The notes beneath the pieces are model-generated. The model was not told where the DNA came from, ran no database searches, and saw only the letters and a list, made by a program, of their open reading frames with translations. A stretch of 64,000 bases of DNA, from positions 48,497-112,496 of the forward strand of contig JBCCAR010000006.1 in NCBI GenBank assembly GCA_039814715.1, read 5' to 3'. This document shows, in pieces, positions 1 through 8,904 of the stretch. A program made the position numbers and the translations under genes. Position 1 is the stretch's first letter; every line of letters begins with the position of its first letter. Origin of the DNA: CAKZYD01 sp039814715. GTDB taxonomy: Bacteria > Pseudomonadota > Alphaproteobacteria > Sphingomonadales > CAKZYD01.

Positions 1-111
1 ATGGTGCCCGTTGGCCGCTATGCGGTTCGCCTTGTGTTTGATGATGGCCATGATAGCGGCCTGTATACCTGGCCATATCTGTCGGAGCTAAGCGACACGG
101 CGGCCACTTAG
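1..111 (+). CDS. C-terminal end of a DUF971 (GBBH-like) domain protein, cut by window start
   Basis: The frame is open from the first base and stops at TAG 109-111. The 36 residues include RLVFDDGHDSGLYTW, which is the conserved end of the DUF971 / gamma-butyrobetaine-hydroxylase-like N-terminal domain, found in small stand-alone bacterial proteins of about 100-130 residues. The ATG at base 1 is probably internal, so the true start lies outside the window. Function is not established for the family; links to iron-sulfur cluster handling have been suggested. It converges on ubiH, with 22 bases between the stops. Confidence 0.7.
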   Translation: MVPVGRYAVRLVFDDGHDSGLYTWPYLSELSDTAAT

Positions 112-133
112 CCTCCAATACAATAGTGCGGGT

Positions 134-1351
134 TTAACGTTTCGGCGCCATGAGTTCAGGCAGGCCAAACACACTGCCTTGCGCTTGAGCAGAGAACAAC
201 TGGCGCAGCATCGCTTGGCGTTTGCCAATTTTCATCGCCGCGCGGCGCACCATTTTCCATCCCGGGCTGCGCGTTGAATACGCTCGGTTTAAAGTGTCTG
301 TCGCGGCGAATGTTGCCAAAATATCGGGCCGTCTTTGGGCGCTGTAGCGCCGCCCTAAAGCCGCGCTGCCAAGATCGCCGCCAACGCCGCGCGTGTCACT
401 AAGCAACTCTACAGCCACACCAATATCACGCACAGTCAAGTTAAAGCCCTGTCCGGCTAGCGGGTGGATCACGTGCGCTGCATCGCCAATGAGCAGCAAG
501 CGGTCGCCATGAAAGCGCTCTGCTATATTCGCGCAGATTGGATAGGTACTGCGCGGACCGGCGAGAGTTAACGGTCCGCGCTGGTCAGCGTCATCCTGGC
601 CAAAAATCTGGTCGCTCAACAGGCGCAGAAAAGCGGCATCATCCAGCGCTAAAATAGCCGCAGCAGCGTTCTGCGGCACCGTCCATGCAAGCGAACTTTG
701 TTTGTTCGTCATGGGAATGAACGCGGCGGGGCCGCCAGGCAAAAACCGCTGAAACCCAATGCCGCCATGGTCGTTCTCATGGGTAAGGGTGGCTGTGATG
801 TTGGCCTGCTTATAATTGCGCGTGAATGCAGAAATACCCGCCGCGCTACGCAGCGGGCTGCGGCCGCCATCTGCGGCGCAAACCAAATGCGTGTTGATCT
901 GCGATCCGTCCGCCAGAGCAAGCGCGCTAAAGCCTACGCCCACATCGGTGACATGAGCAGAAGTGCCTTCATACACACGCAGACCCTCATCTGATCGGCG
1001 GCTCGCCGCCAGCGCGCTCAAAATCTCTTGGTTATGGACCACATAGCCATGCGCTGCGGCTTCAACCTCTGCTTTGCCGTCTTCAAAGGAAATGCCAGGG
1101 CCCTTTGGCCCATCAAAGACACGCAGATCATGCATGGGCTGCGCCGTCTTCGCCATATTTGGCCACAAGCCGATCCGCTCATATAGCCTGACGCTTGAGG
1201 CGTTCAGCGCGGTGACCCGGTCGTCGGCTTTGCTCAAAGAGCTGCCTTCGATGAGCGCAACAGAGAAATCAAAATGGCGCAGGGCTGCTGCTAGGGTCTG
1301 TCCAGCAAGGCCGCCGCCTACGATTGCGATATCAAATATAGAAGATGTCAT
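134..1351 (-). CDS. FAD-dependent ubiquinone-biosynthesis monooxygenase (UbiH/UbiF/COQ6 family)
   Basis: A class A flavoprotein hydroxylase of about 405 residues. The N-terminal IAIVGGGLAGQTLAAAL is the Rossmann dinucleotide motif for FAD. Near residue 285 is GDAAHVIHPLAGQGFN, the second FAD-contacting GD motif typical of the UbiH/UbiF/VisC family, and a DG-containing motif lies between them. Members hydroxylate the polyprenylated ring during ubiquinone synthesis, at the inner membrane. Which ring position is modified cannot be told from sequence. I chose the ATG at 1351 over the TTG six bases upstream because the FAD fold starts immediately after it. A COQ7-type hydroxylase for the same pathway is encoded at 37.4-37.9 kb. 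Confidence 0.85.
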   Translation of the reverse strand: MTSSIFDIAIVGGGLAGQTLAAALRHFDFSVALIEGSSLSKADDRVTALNASSVRLYERIGLWPNMAKTAQPMHDLRVFDGPKGPGISFEDGKAEVEAAAHGYVVHNQEILSALAASRRSDEGLRVYEGTSAHVTDVGVGFSALALADGSQINTHLVCAADGGRSPLRSAAGISAFTRNYKQANITATLTHENDHGGIGFQRFLPGGPAAFIPMTNKQSSLAWTVPQNAAAAILALDDAAFLRLLSDQIFGQDDADQRGPLTLAGPRSTYPICANIAERFHGDRLLLIGDAAHVIHPLAGQGFNLTVRDIGVAVELLSDTRGVGGDLGSAALGRRYSAQRRPDILATFAATDTLNRAYSTRSPGWKMVRRAAMKIGKRQAMLRQLFSAQAQGSVFGLPELMAPKR

Positions 1352-1541
1352 GCGCAAATTGGTGCGCCCGGCGGAGCGAAAAGTCCAGCCCGAAAGTTGA
1401 CGCGCTCTGGGCAGAAGAATGCCTATTTTTTGTGCAGGCCTTAAGAATTGCTTAATTAATATGCAGCGCAGGCGCGACCAAGATCATCATAGATAGACAA
1501 TTGCGCCCAAGAGTCGCGCTAAAAGCGACAATTTTCCCTTT

Positions 1542-1557
1542 TGGCATGGAATTTGCT
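1542..1557 (+). promoter_or_regulatory. sigma54 (-24/-12) promoter of glnK-amtB
   Basis: TGGCAT-GGAAT-TTGCT matches the RpoN consensus TGGCAY-N5-TTGCW. The invariant GG (1543-1544) and GC (1555-1556) are exactly 10 bases apart. It lies 92 bases before the glnK ATG, as expected for an NtrC-activated nitrogen-starvation promoter. I did not find a convincing NtrC dyad in the remaining intergenic bases. Confidence 0.8.
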
Positions 1558-1648
1558 GTTCTTCATCCACCAGCGAACCAAAAGAGCAGCGCCTTAAAGC
1601 GCCGAAGCAAAAAGCTGGATGAAGGAAAGCATAAGGGAGAGCGATACC

Positions 1649-1987
1649 ATGAATCTTGTTATCGCAATTATTAAACCATTTAAACTTGAAGCTGTGCGCG
1701 AAGCACTCACCGGGCTCGGCGTGGCCGGTATGACAGTGACGGAAGTGCAAGGCTATGGCCGTCAAAAAGGCCAAACGGAGATTTATCGCGGCGCGGAATA
1801 CGAAGTGAGCTTTCTGCCCAAAGTAAAAATCGAAGTGGCTGTCCCAGAAGATATGGCCGACCAAGTGATTGAAGCAATCGCTGGCGCGGCACGTACAGGG
1901 CAGATCGGCGATGGCAAGATTTTCTGTCTCGATCTTGGAAAAGTTGTGCGCATTCGCACCAACGAAGCAGGGCCGGACGCGCTTTAA
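1649..1987 (+). CDS. glnK: Nitrogen regulatory protein P-II (GlnK-type)
   Basis: A 112-residue protein, the exact usual length for P-II. It binds ATP/ADP and 2-oxoglutarate and, when not uridylylated, blocks the ammonium channel AmtB. The T-loop reads GRQKGQTEIYRGAEY with the uridylylated Tyr at position 51, followed by the family-typical FLPKVKIE; the C-terminal region carries GDGKIFCLDLGKVVRIRTNE. An in-frame ATG 30 bases upstream gives ten extra residues that P-II proteins lack, so the start is placed at 1649, after a GGGAGAG ribosome site at 1634-1640. Pairing with amtB 38 bases downstream and the sigma54 promoter support GlnK rather than GlnB. Confidence 0.95.
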   Translation: MNLVIAIIKPFKLEAVREALTGLGVAGMTVTEVQGYGRQKGQTEIYRGAEYEVSFLPKVKIEVAVPEDMADQVIEAIAGAARTGQIGDGKIFCLDLGKVVRIRTNEAGPDAL

Positions 1988-2025
1988 ACCAGCGCAGCGA
2001 GCGGCAAGAAGGACGGCATAATAAC

Positions 2026-3429
2026 ATGACAGGGTTTGGCAAAACGAGATTTGGGTTTGCGGCAGCAGCGGCAGTCGGGGCTATTGCATTGAGCGCGGCG
2101 CCCGCACATGCGGCCGTTTCAGCGGAAGCAGCCTATGTCTTTAACACGCTGCTGTTTTTAATCGGCGGCTTTTTGGTGATGTGGATGGCCGCTGGCTTTG
2201 CCATGCTGGAAGCAGGGCTTGTGCGCACCAAAAACGTGGCAGAAATTTGCCTTAAGAACATCGGGCTCTATTCGATTGCAGGGCTGATGTATTATGTGCT
2301 CGGCTACAACCTCATGTACGGCGTCGCTGAAGGCGGCTATATCGGCCCCTTTGATTTTTTCTGGAGCGCGTCTGAAACCTTGAAGACTGTGATGGTCGAC
2401 GGGGAAGAGGTGGTCAAAGCCTTTGTCCTGGATGACGACGGCAAAGAAGTCCTGCTCGATCCAGCATCGGATGGCTACGCGTCTGGATCGGACTGGTTTT
2501 TCCAAATGGTGTTTGTCGCCACCGCAGCCTCTATCGTGTCTGGCACGGTGGCAGAGCGGGTAAAGCTGTTTCCATTCTTTGCCTTCGTCGTGATTTTAAC
2601 AGGCCTAATCTATCCCATCCAAGGCAGCTGGGAGTGGGGCGCGGGCTGGCTTGATAAGATGGGCTTTGCTGATTTTGCTGGCTCCACACTGGTCCATTCC
2701 ACAGGCGGCTGGGCTGCTTTAGCCGGCGCCATGCTGATCGGTGCGCGCAAGGGCAAATATGACGCGCAAGGGCGCGTCCGGCCCATGCCGGGCTCCTCCC
2801 TGCCGCTGGCAACGCTTGGCACATTCATTCTTTGGGTCGGCTGGTTTGGCTTTAACGGCGCGTCTCAACTTGCCTTAGGCTCGGATGTGAACGCCATTGC
2901 GGTCGCTAACATCTTTGCCAACACCAATATGGCAGCAGCTGCAGGCTGCGTTGCGGCGATGACGGTGAGCAAAATCATGTATAAAAAGGTCGACCTCACT
3001 ATGGCGCTCAATGGCGCTTTGGCAGGCCTCGTTTCAATCACGGCAGAACCGCTTACACCTACCATTGGGGCTGCCATTTTAATCGGCGCTGTTGGCGGCA
3101 TGTTGGCCGTGTTTGCTGTGCCGTTTTTCGACAAGCTGAAGATTGACGATGTCGTAGGCGCGTTAAGCGTACATCTGGTGGCTGGTATTTGGGGCACGAT
3201 GGCGGTCCCCTTCACCAACGATGGCACAAGCTTTCTCACCCAGTTCATCGGCGTTGTCTCCATCGGAGCCTTTGTATTCCTCACCAGCTACGCCGTGTGG
3301 ATGATTTTGAAACTCAGCGTCGGCATCCGCCTCTCGCAGGAAGAGGAAGAAGGCGGCTCGGACATGGCCGAGCTTGGCATGGAAGCCTACCCAGAATTTG
3401 GCCGCGGGACGCAGAAGCTCGCAGGCTAG
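2026..3429 (+). CDS. amtB: Ammonium transporter AmtB
   Basis: A 467-residue channel of the Amt/MEP/Rh family that conducts ammonium across the inner membrane. A cleavable signal peptide is visible (hydrophobic stretch ending SAAPAHAA at about residue 29), as in other proteobacterial Amt proteins. Signature segments are AGFAMLEAGLVRTKN, DFAGSTLVHSTGGWAAL (first pore His) and LSVHLVAGIWGT (second pore His). The acidic cytoplasmic tail EEEEEGGSD follows the last helix. It is cotranscribed with glnK, whose product is its known inhibitor. A strong terminator follows about 90 bases downstream. Confidence 0.95.
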   Translation: MTGFGKTRFGFAAAAAVGAIALSAAPAHAAVSAEAAYVFNTLLFLIGGFLVMWMAAGFAMLEAGLVRTKNVAEICLKNIGLYSIAGLMYYVLGYNLMYGVAEGGYIGPFDFFWSASETLKTVMVDGEEVVKAFVLDDDGKEVLLDPASDGYASGSDWFFQMVFVATAASIVSGTVAERVKLFPFFAFVVILTGLIYPIQGSWEWGAGWLDKMGFADFAGSTLVHSTGGWAALAGAMLIGARKGKYDAQGRVRPMPGSSLPLATLGTFILWVGWFGFNGASQLALGSDVNAIAVANIFANTNMAAAAGCVAAMTVSKIMYKKVDLTMALNGALAGLVSITAEPLTPTIGAAILIGAVGGMLAVFAVPFFDKLKIDDVVGALSVHLVAGIWGTMAVPFTNDGTSFLTQFIGVVSIGAFVFLTSYAVWMILKLSVGIRLSQEEEEGGSDMAELGMEAYPEFGRGTQKLAG

Positions 3430-3520
3430 AAAGAATAGGCTCCGGCGGGCCGATCCTCCCCAGTTTTTGGCTTCGCCGGGCCGACCAGCTCCCTCAGGGT
3501 CCTTTGCGGGTCCTACTATT

Positions 3521-3557
3521 GCCGGCGGTTCACCTTGTGTGATCGCCGGCTTTTTTT
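3521..3557 (+). terminator. Rho-independent terminator after glnK-amtB
   Basis: GCCGGCG (3521-3527) pairs perfectly with CGCCGGC (3544-3550) across a 16-base loop, extended inward by wobble pairs, and is followed directly by seven T residues (3551-3557). It separates amtB from the aminotransferase gene. Confidence 0.85.
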
Positions 3558-3596
3558 CCTTTGAGGGATAAGAATCAAGGGGTTACAAGAGCTGCC

Positions 3597-4742
3597 ATGC
3601 AGCTTAATCCCATTTACGACACATTGCCTGCCTATCCCTTTCCCCGGCTACGCGCCCTGTTGGGAGACACCCCAGCCGGGCATGCGGACCCTATCGACCT
3701 AACGCTGGGCGCGCCGCGCCAGGCGCCGCCTGATTTTGTGAAATCAATCATTGCAGACAACTTTGCCGAGTTTGGCAAATATCCCCCCATTGCCGGGACC
3801 CTTGAGCTGAAAGAGGCCATCGCCAGCTGGCTAAAGCACCGCTACCGCGCCAACGTAAAGCAAGAAGCCGTACTGCCACTGGTCGGAACGCGCGAAGGGC
3901 TGTACATGTTGGCGCAGCTCGCAGCACGGCCGGGGCGTGATCACGTGCTATTGCCAAATCCGTTCTACCCGGCCTATAGCGCAGCTGCGCTGACTATAGG
4001 GGCCACGCCGGTTTATATGACCTGCGACGACAGTACCGGCTATTTGCCAGACCTGAGCGCCCTGAAGCCCGAGGTGCTAAGCCGCACGGCGCTGATGTTT
4101 TTGTGCAGTCCAAGCAATCCACAAGGCGCGGCCGCCACGCGCGGCTATTTAGAAAAGGCCATCGCACTAGCGCGACAATATGATTTTTTATTGGCAGTAG
4201 ACGAATGCTACGCAGAAATCTGGACGCATGATCCCCCTTATGGCGCGCTAGAAGCGGCAGGGGATGACCATTCCAAACTGGTTGTGCTGCATTCCCTTTC
4301 AAAGCGCTCGAACCTGCCGGGGCTGCGCAGTGGCTTCATTGCTGGCGATCAGACGGTCATTGCCGGCTTTCAAAAGCTGCGCAGCTATGGCGGGCCGACA
4401 ATGCCGCTGCCGCTGCAGGCCGCTTCTGCTGCATGTTGGCGCGATCAAACCCATGTGGAAGAGGCCCGCGCGCTCTATGACGCCAAGTTTGCTTTAGCAG
4501 AGCGTCTGCTCGGCGTTACACGTCCCGCGGGCGGGTTTTTCCTCTGGCTGCCAGTGGAGGATGACGAAAATACCACGCTGCGGCTGTGGAAAGAGCATGG
4601 GGTCAAGGTTTTACCTGGCCAATACCTTGCCAGCACGCCAGAAAAAGGCCAGAATCCAGGCCGAAATTACATCCGAGTTGCTCTGGTCGAAAGTGTAGCG
4701 CGCACCAGAGATGCATTAGAAAGACTAGCGGCCGCGCTTTAA
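3597..4742 (+). CDS. PLP-dependent class I/II aminotransferase (succinyldiaminopimelate aminotransferase-like)
   Basis: A fold-type I aminotransferase of 381 residues. SLSKRSNLPGLRSGF contains the Schiff-base lysine, and FLCSPSNPQGA is the cofactor-contacting Asn-Pro segment. The N-terminus (NPIYDTLPAYPFPRL) resembles the group annotated as DapC, which makes N-succinyl-LL-diaminopimelate for lysine and peptidoglycan synthesis. Substrate cannot be proven from sequence. The upstream TTG at 3561 lies just after the amtB terminator and adds 12 residues of unlikely character, so ATG 3597 is preferred. It is followed by ftsK after 46 bases, an order seen in many alphaproteobacteria. Confidence 0.75.
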   Translation: MQLNPIYDTLPAYPFPRLRALLGDTPAGHADPIDLTLGAPRQAPPDFVKSIIADNFAEFGKYPPIAGTLELKEAIASWLKHRYRANVKQEAVLPLVGTREGLYMLAQLAARPGRDHVLLPNPFYPAYSAAALTIGATPVYMTCDDSTGYLPDLSALKPEVLSRTALMFLCSPSNPQGAAATRGYLEKAIALARQYDFLLAVDECYAEIWTHDPPYGALEAAGDDHSKLVVLHSLSKRSNLPGLRSGFIAGDQTVIAGFQKLRSYGGPTMPLPLQAASAACWRDQTHVEEARALYDAKFALAERLLGVTRPAGGFFLWLPVEDDENTTLRLWKEHGVKVLPGQYLASTPEKGQNPGRNYIRVALVESVARTRDALERLAAAL

Positions 4743-4788
4743 GTGTATTGAGCGCGCTGACCGCACGATAAAAGACAAGGATAAGCCA

Positions 4789-7170
4789 ATGGCTTCCCGC
4801 GCTGCTTTACCTGCGACGCAGGCCCCGCCCCCTCTGTTGCCAGAAGCGTTTAAGCGCAGCTTTAAAGGGCTGCTGCTGCGGCTCATGGGGCTGACTATGC
4901 TCATCTTGGGGCTGCTGGCGTTAATGGCGCTGGCCAGCTTTGACCCGGGCGACCCCAGCTTTAATCAAGCCTCGGGAGAGAGCATCAGCAACCTGCTCGG
5001 CAGCAACGGTGCCCGCTTTGCCGACATTGCGTTTCAAGCCTTTGGATTGGCGTCAGCCTTTGCGCTCTTTCCGTTTTGCACACACGGCCTGCGCTTTGCC
5101 TGGGGCCTGAATTGGGTCTATCCCCAGCGCACCATCCGCGTTCTCATGATTGGAACGCTGCTCCTCGCCCTCGGGCTGGGCGGGCTTGCGGCCCCGACGG
5201 GTTGGCCTTTCGCTGTAAGCCTTGGCGGGCTTATCGGAGATGCCATGGGCGCGGTGTTTGCAGCCATTCATACGGTTATCGATGATATGATCGGGCTGAA
5301 CATTCCCGCGGCGCCCGTGGCATGGCTGTGCCTGCTATCGGGGGCGTGTGTCTGGCTTTTGGGCCTGGGCATTGGGCTGCGCAGCTTGTTGTTTTCTGGC
5401 GCGATGGCGCGGCAGGGACTTGCTGGCGCTGGCAAAGCCGTTAGCGCCAGTGCAGGCCTGGCAATGCGCGGCGCGCAGGCGCTTTCGCGCGCCAAGCCGC
5501 ACAATGGTGATGCTGACATAGAGACAGCTCCAACGCCGCCGCGCCCGCGCCGCAAGGCAAAAGAGGCTGCATCACCAGCCGTGAAACGCGGGCCAATTTT
5601 GGTCGACATGCCTAAAGCAAGGCCAAAAGCAGACACGCCGCGCCAAGTCTCCATGGATTTAGGCGATGGCTACCGCTTGCCCGACCTAGACTTGCTCGCC
5701 AAAACCAAAGCGCCTGCGGTCGATCCACAACTCAACCGCGACGCGCTGGAGCAGAACGCCCGCTTGCTTGAAACCGTGCTCAGCGATTTCGGCATCAAAG
5801 GCGATATCGTGGGCGTGAAGCCTGGGCCAGTAGTGACGCTGTATGAGCTTGAGCCTGCTGCAGGCATTAAAGCCAGCCGCGTGATCGGACTAGCAGATGA
5901 CATCGCCCGCTCCATGAGTGCCGTGTCCGCGCGCATCGCTGTGGTGCCAGGGCGCACTGTTATTGGCATCGAACTGCCCAACGAGATGCGCCAGATGGTG
6001 TCTTTCCGCGAGCTTGTCTCGAGCGATGCCTTCCAATCGAGCCGCGCCAAATTGCCAATGATCTTGGGCAAGAACATCGGAGGCGGAGCGATCGTAACAG
6101 ACCTTGCGCCCATGCCGCACTTGCTCATCGCCGGGGCTACGGGCGCGGGTAAATCCGTTGGCCTTAACGCTATGATCTTATCCATGTTGTTCAAGCTGCC
6201 TCCTGCGCAGTGCCGCTTGATCATGATTGATCCCAAGATGCTGGAACTCTCCGTCTATGACGATATTCCGCACCTCCTAGCGCCCGTCGTCACTGATCCG
6301 CGCAAGGCGGTCGTCGCGCTGAAATGGGTCGTGCGGGAAATGGAAGATCGCTACGCAAAAATGTCTAAGATCGGCGTGCGCAACTTAGAGGCTTTTAACC
6401 AAAAGGTCGTGCAAGCCAGCACCGCCGGTGTTCCCCTCACGCGGGAAAACCAAACGTATGACAAGGAAACCGGCGAAGTTATCAACGAAGTCGAAGAGCT
6501 GGATTTTGACGAACTCCCACTGATTGTGGTCATTGTCGACGAGCTTGCCGATCTCATGGTTGTAGCGGGTAAGGATATTGAAGGCGGTGTCCAGCGGCTG
6601 GCGCAAATGGCACGGGCAGCAGGCATCCACCTCATTTTGGCAACCCAGCGCCCAAGTGTCGATGTGATCACCGGCGTGATTAAAGCCAACTTGCCAACGC
6701 GTATCTCCTTCCAAGTCACGTCCAAAGTTGACAGCCGCACCATCCTTGAGCAGATGGGCGCTGAGCAGCTGCTCGGCCGCGGCGATATGCTGTTCATGGA
6801 AAAGGGCAAAAAGATCACCCGGGTGCATGGGCCGTTCGTCTCTGACGAAGAAGTTGAAAAAGTCGTCGCGCATCTGAAAAAGCAAGGCCGCCCGGAATAT
6901 ATCGAGGCTGTCACCATAGAAACCGACGAAGAGAGCGGCGGCGGCATCTTAATGGAAAGCGGCGACGCTAATGGCGGCAACAATCTCTACGACCGCGCTG
7001 TCCACATCGTCCTCACCGACCGCAAAGCATCAACCAGTTACATCCAGCGCAAACTGCAAATTGGCTATAACCGGGCCGCGAACCTCATTGAACGTATGGA
7101 ACAAGAAGGCGTCATCTCCCCCGCAAACCATGCTGGCAAGCGCGAGATTTTGGTTGATGACCACGGCTAG
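4789..7170 (+). CDS. ftsK: DNA translocase FtsK
   Basis: A 793-residue septum-anchored ATPase that pumps chromosomal DNA during cell division. The first ~210 residues contain about four hydrophobic helices. A Pro/Ala/Lys-rich linker (about 235-290) follows, then the alpha/beta motor with Walker A GATGAGKS (about 449-456) and Walker B LIVVIVDELADLM (about 577-590). The C-terminal winged-helix gamma domain (about 727-793, QIGYNRAANLIERMEQEG) reads KOPS sites and activates XerCD. All domains are present, and the linker is short compared with E. coli FtsK, as is normal outside enterics. Confidence 0.97.
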   Translation: MASRAALPATQAPPPLLPEAFKRSFKGLLLRLMGLTMLILGLLALMALASFDPGDPSFNQASGESISNLLGSNGARFADIAFQAFGLASAFALFPFCTHGLRFAWGLNWVYPQRTIRVLMIGTLLLALGLGGLAAPTGWPFAVSLGGLIGDAMGAVFAAIHTVIDDMIGLNIPAAPVAWLCLLSGACVWLLGLGIGLRSLLFSGAMARQGLAGAGKAVSASAGLAMRGAQALSRAKPHNGDADIETAPTPPRPRRKAKEAASPAVKRGPILVDMPKARPKADTPRQVSMDLGDGYRLPDLDLLAKTKAPAVDPQLNRDALEQNARLLETVLSDFGIKGDIVGVKPGPVVTLYELEPAAGIKASRVIGLADDIARSMSAVSARIAVVPGRTVIGIELPNEMRQMVSFRELVSSDAFQSSRAKLPMILGKNIGGGAIVTDLAPMPHLLIAGATGAGKSVGLNAMILSMLFKLPPAQCRLIMIDPKMLELSVYDDIPHLLAPVVTDPRKAVVALKWVVREMEDRYAKMSKIGVRNLEAFNQKVVQASTAGVPLTRENQTYDKETGEVINEVEELDFDELPLIVVIVDELADLMVVAGKDIEGGVQRLAQMARAAGIHLILATQRPSVDVITGVIKANLPTRISFQVTSKVDSRTILEQMGAEQLLGRGDMLFMEKGKKITRVHGPFVSDEEVEKVVAHLKKQGRPEYIEAVTIETDEESGGGILMESGDANGGNNLYDRAVHIVLTDRKASTSYIQRKLQIGYNRAANLIERMEQEGVISPANHAGKREILVDDHG

Positions 7171-7205
7171 GCCCCAATGCGGGAGGGCCTAGGGGGATGT
7201 TTTTA
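7167..7205 (+). terminator. Hairpin overlapping the ftsK stop codon, probable terminator
   Basis: CTAGGCCC (7167-7174) pairs perfectly with GGGCCTAG (7185-7192) across a 10-base loop. The stem includes the TAG stop of ftsK. A short T run (7200-7204) follows after a G-rich spacer, so termination is plausible rather than certain. It sits between the convergent ftsK and SapC genes. Confidence 0.55.
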
Positions 7206-7215
7206 AAACGTTTGT

Positions 7216-8028
7216 CTAACTAGCAGCTGGGGCGGCATCCGCGCCAATGCCCATATCGTTGGGCACCATGGTTTGGAAGAGCGACAGGCTGAAGAGGTGC
7301 GCGTGGATGACGGCGAGTGTGCCGTTGCTGTGCAGCTCAGAAACTGTTTTTTGTTTCAGCTCGCGAAGCTTGTTCTCATCGACAATGCGGAAGCCAGAAA
7401 AGCGGGTTGGCTTATCGCCGCGCTGGACCACGGCTTCGCCTTCGCGCAGCAGCTCAAGCTCATTCAGCTTTTCGCAGAACAACCGGGTTTGCGCCGCGCC
7501 GCGCTCGTAGCGCTCACAGAAGGTGAGGATGTCTTTGGTCAGCTGGCTGCCTTCTTCGCCGTCAAAGAGCTTGCGATCCCCGGTTTTGCGCACGATTTTT
7601 GCACCTGGATCAAGGCACAAGCTCAGCTTGTCATCACCTTCACGCAGGCGCGCCAGCATGAAGGGGTAGCGACGGATATAGGCGGGAATGTAGATATCTT
7701 TTTTCCAGCCGCCATCATCTTCCACATAGCTGTTAATGCCTTGGCGCAGGCCCATAATGGCAATGGGCTGGCCAATGCCTTGGCTATCAAACACGATCGG
7801 GAAAAACCGCTGCGCAACGGGAAACTCTTCCGCCAGAAGCGGAACCAGATGCGCTTCCTTAGCAAACTCAAAATTTGGCGTATCGGCCAAGCATAAGTCT
7901 TTATGGTCGCGGTGATTGAGCGGCTCGAGGGTATTAAAGAACATAGGCAGACGCGGTGCGTCGCCTTGGCCATTTTCCTGCGCGGTTTCAGGGGTTTTAT
8001 TTTCCGTTTTGGATTTTTCGTCAGCCAT
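7216..8028 (-). CDS. SapC family protein
   Basis: A 270-residue soluble protein matching the SapC family by pattern: an N-terminal LNHRDHKDLCLAD segment, then AQRFFPIVF, YIPAYIRRYPFMLA, and a C-terminal LHSNGTLAVIHAHLFSLSLF. The family name comes from a gene near Campylobacter S-layer genes; the molecular function is unknown and alphaproteobacteria carry it as a conserved single gene. The first ~28 residues are a charged, low-complexity leader. AAGGAG lies 11 bases before the ATG. In related genomes the gene after ftsK is often lolA, which is not seen here. Confidence 0.8.
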   Translation of the reverse strand: MADEKSKTENKTPETAQENGQGDAPRLPMFFNTLEPLNHRDHKDLCLADTPNFEFAKEAHLVPLLAEEFPVAQRFFPIVFDSQGIGQPIAIMGLRQGINSYVEDDGGWKKDIYIPAYIRRYPFMLARLREGDDKLSLCLDPGAKIVRKTGDRKLFDGEEGSQLTKDILTFCERYERGAAQTRLFCEKLNELELLREGEAVVQRGDKPTRFSGFRIVDENKLRELKQKTVSELHSNGTLAVIHAHLFSLSLFQTMVPNDMGIGADAAPAAS

Positions 8029-8182
8029 CGGTGGCCGGCTCCTTCTATACTTCTATCATGTGAGAGATGATTGGACTGGTTTGTCTTAAACAGCAATAGG
8101 GTGACTGGCCTGTTAACGCCTTTCAGCCGCTTTGGCCACGGTAAAACCGCGAAGGACCTGCTGCCTGTATGTAAAAAAGCAC

Positions 8183-8234
8183 AAAAAATGCCCGCTAAAG
8201 GCACCATTCAGGGGAAGGGGCACCTTTAGCGGGC
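8183..8234 (-). terminator. Strong minus-strand terminator downstream of the small ORF at 8282-8650
   Basis: Read on the minus strand, GCCCGCTAAAGG (8234-8223) pairs perfectly over 12 bases with CCTTTAGCGGGC (8201-8190), and is followed by ATTTTTT (8189-8183). It lies 48 bases past the stop of the minus-strand gene 8282-8650, which supports that gene being transcribed. The rest of the gap between 8029 and 8281 shows nothing further. Confidence 0.85.
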
Positions 8235-8281
8235 GATGTAGTCCAGTCAGGGAGGAAGTATGGTGAGAAAGCGTTTTCGCT

Positions 8282-8650
8282 TTAGTTCAAGCGCCCTGCC
8301 AAGAAACGCGCGGCAGGGGAATTCAGCACATTATTGGGCGCTGCTTGAGCGGCAAAATCATCACTCGTGAGATATTGCCGCGCTTTACGGTGGTTGCTGA
8401 TCGTTTGCGTTGTCAGCGCTTGAGGGCCCACCTGCAGCGCACTTTGGTTTGCCACTTGACTTACCAATTGCGGCAAGTTTGTGAGATCAAGTTGGTTGAT
8501 AGGGGTTTTGGCTTCTGCTGCTGCAATAAAAACTGTCATCCCAAACAGCACCAGGCCGACACGCAGAACATTGTCGCGCATCAATTTGGTGAGACTGTCA
8601 CCTAAGGTTTCTGTGTGAGCTGATTTTGAAGTCCATGTTGCCTGCGTCAT
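8282..8650 (-). CDS. Small uncharacterised protein with one membrane segment
   Basis: I do not recognise this 122-residue protein. The reading frame extends further upstream (ATGs at 8707, 8758 and 8824), but the ATG at 8650 has the best ribosome site (AACAGGAG, about 8 bases away). Residues ~27-45 (VLRVGLVLFGMTVFIAAAE) form a hydrophobic segment that could be an anchor or an uncleaved signal. The rest is polar, rich in Gln, Asn, Leu and Ala, ending AARFLAGRLN. A perfect terminator follows. No functional hint comes from neighbours: SapC on one side, divergent oppA on the other. Confidence 0.6.
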   Translation of the reverse strand: MTQATWTSKSAHTETLGDSLTKLMRDNVLRVGLVLFGMTVFIAAAEAKTPINQLDLTNLPQLVSQVANQSALQVGPQALTTQTISNHRKARQYLTSDDFAAQAAPNNVLNSPAARFLAGRLN

Positions 8651-8904
8651 AGCGGCTCTCCTGTTGGCCGCGCTTGCCAGCTCATGTGCTGACCAGCGCT
8701 TGTTCATGCCCCCGAAGTAACCCGACACCGCGTTGCTTAGAAGGTATGAAACCGTCATAAGCTTGTTCACGATAACGCAACAGTCACATTGATGTGAGCT
8801 TTTTGTGAGCTTAATAGGAAACAACGAACACAGTCATCGGTGAACGCGATCAATGTGGCGTCTCGCGCCTTCCTTTGCCAAAAAAGCTGTGCCATCGTGG
8901 CGCG

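Noticed and set aside
1490..1541. A possible NtrC-binding dyad before the sigma54 promoter
   Set aside because: GTCGC-GCTAAAA-GCGAC and nearby GC-rich stretches are too short and do not match the NtrC consensus.
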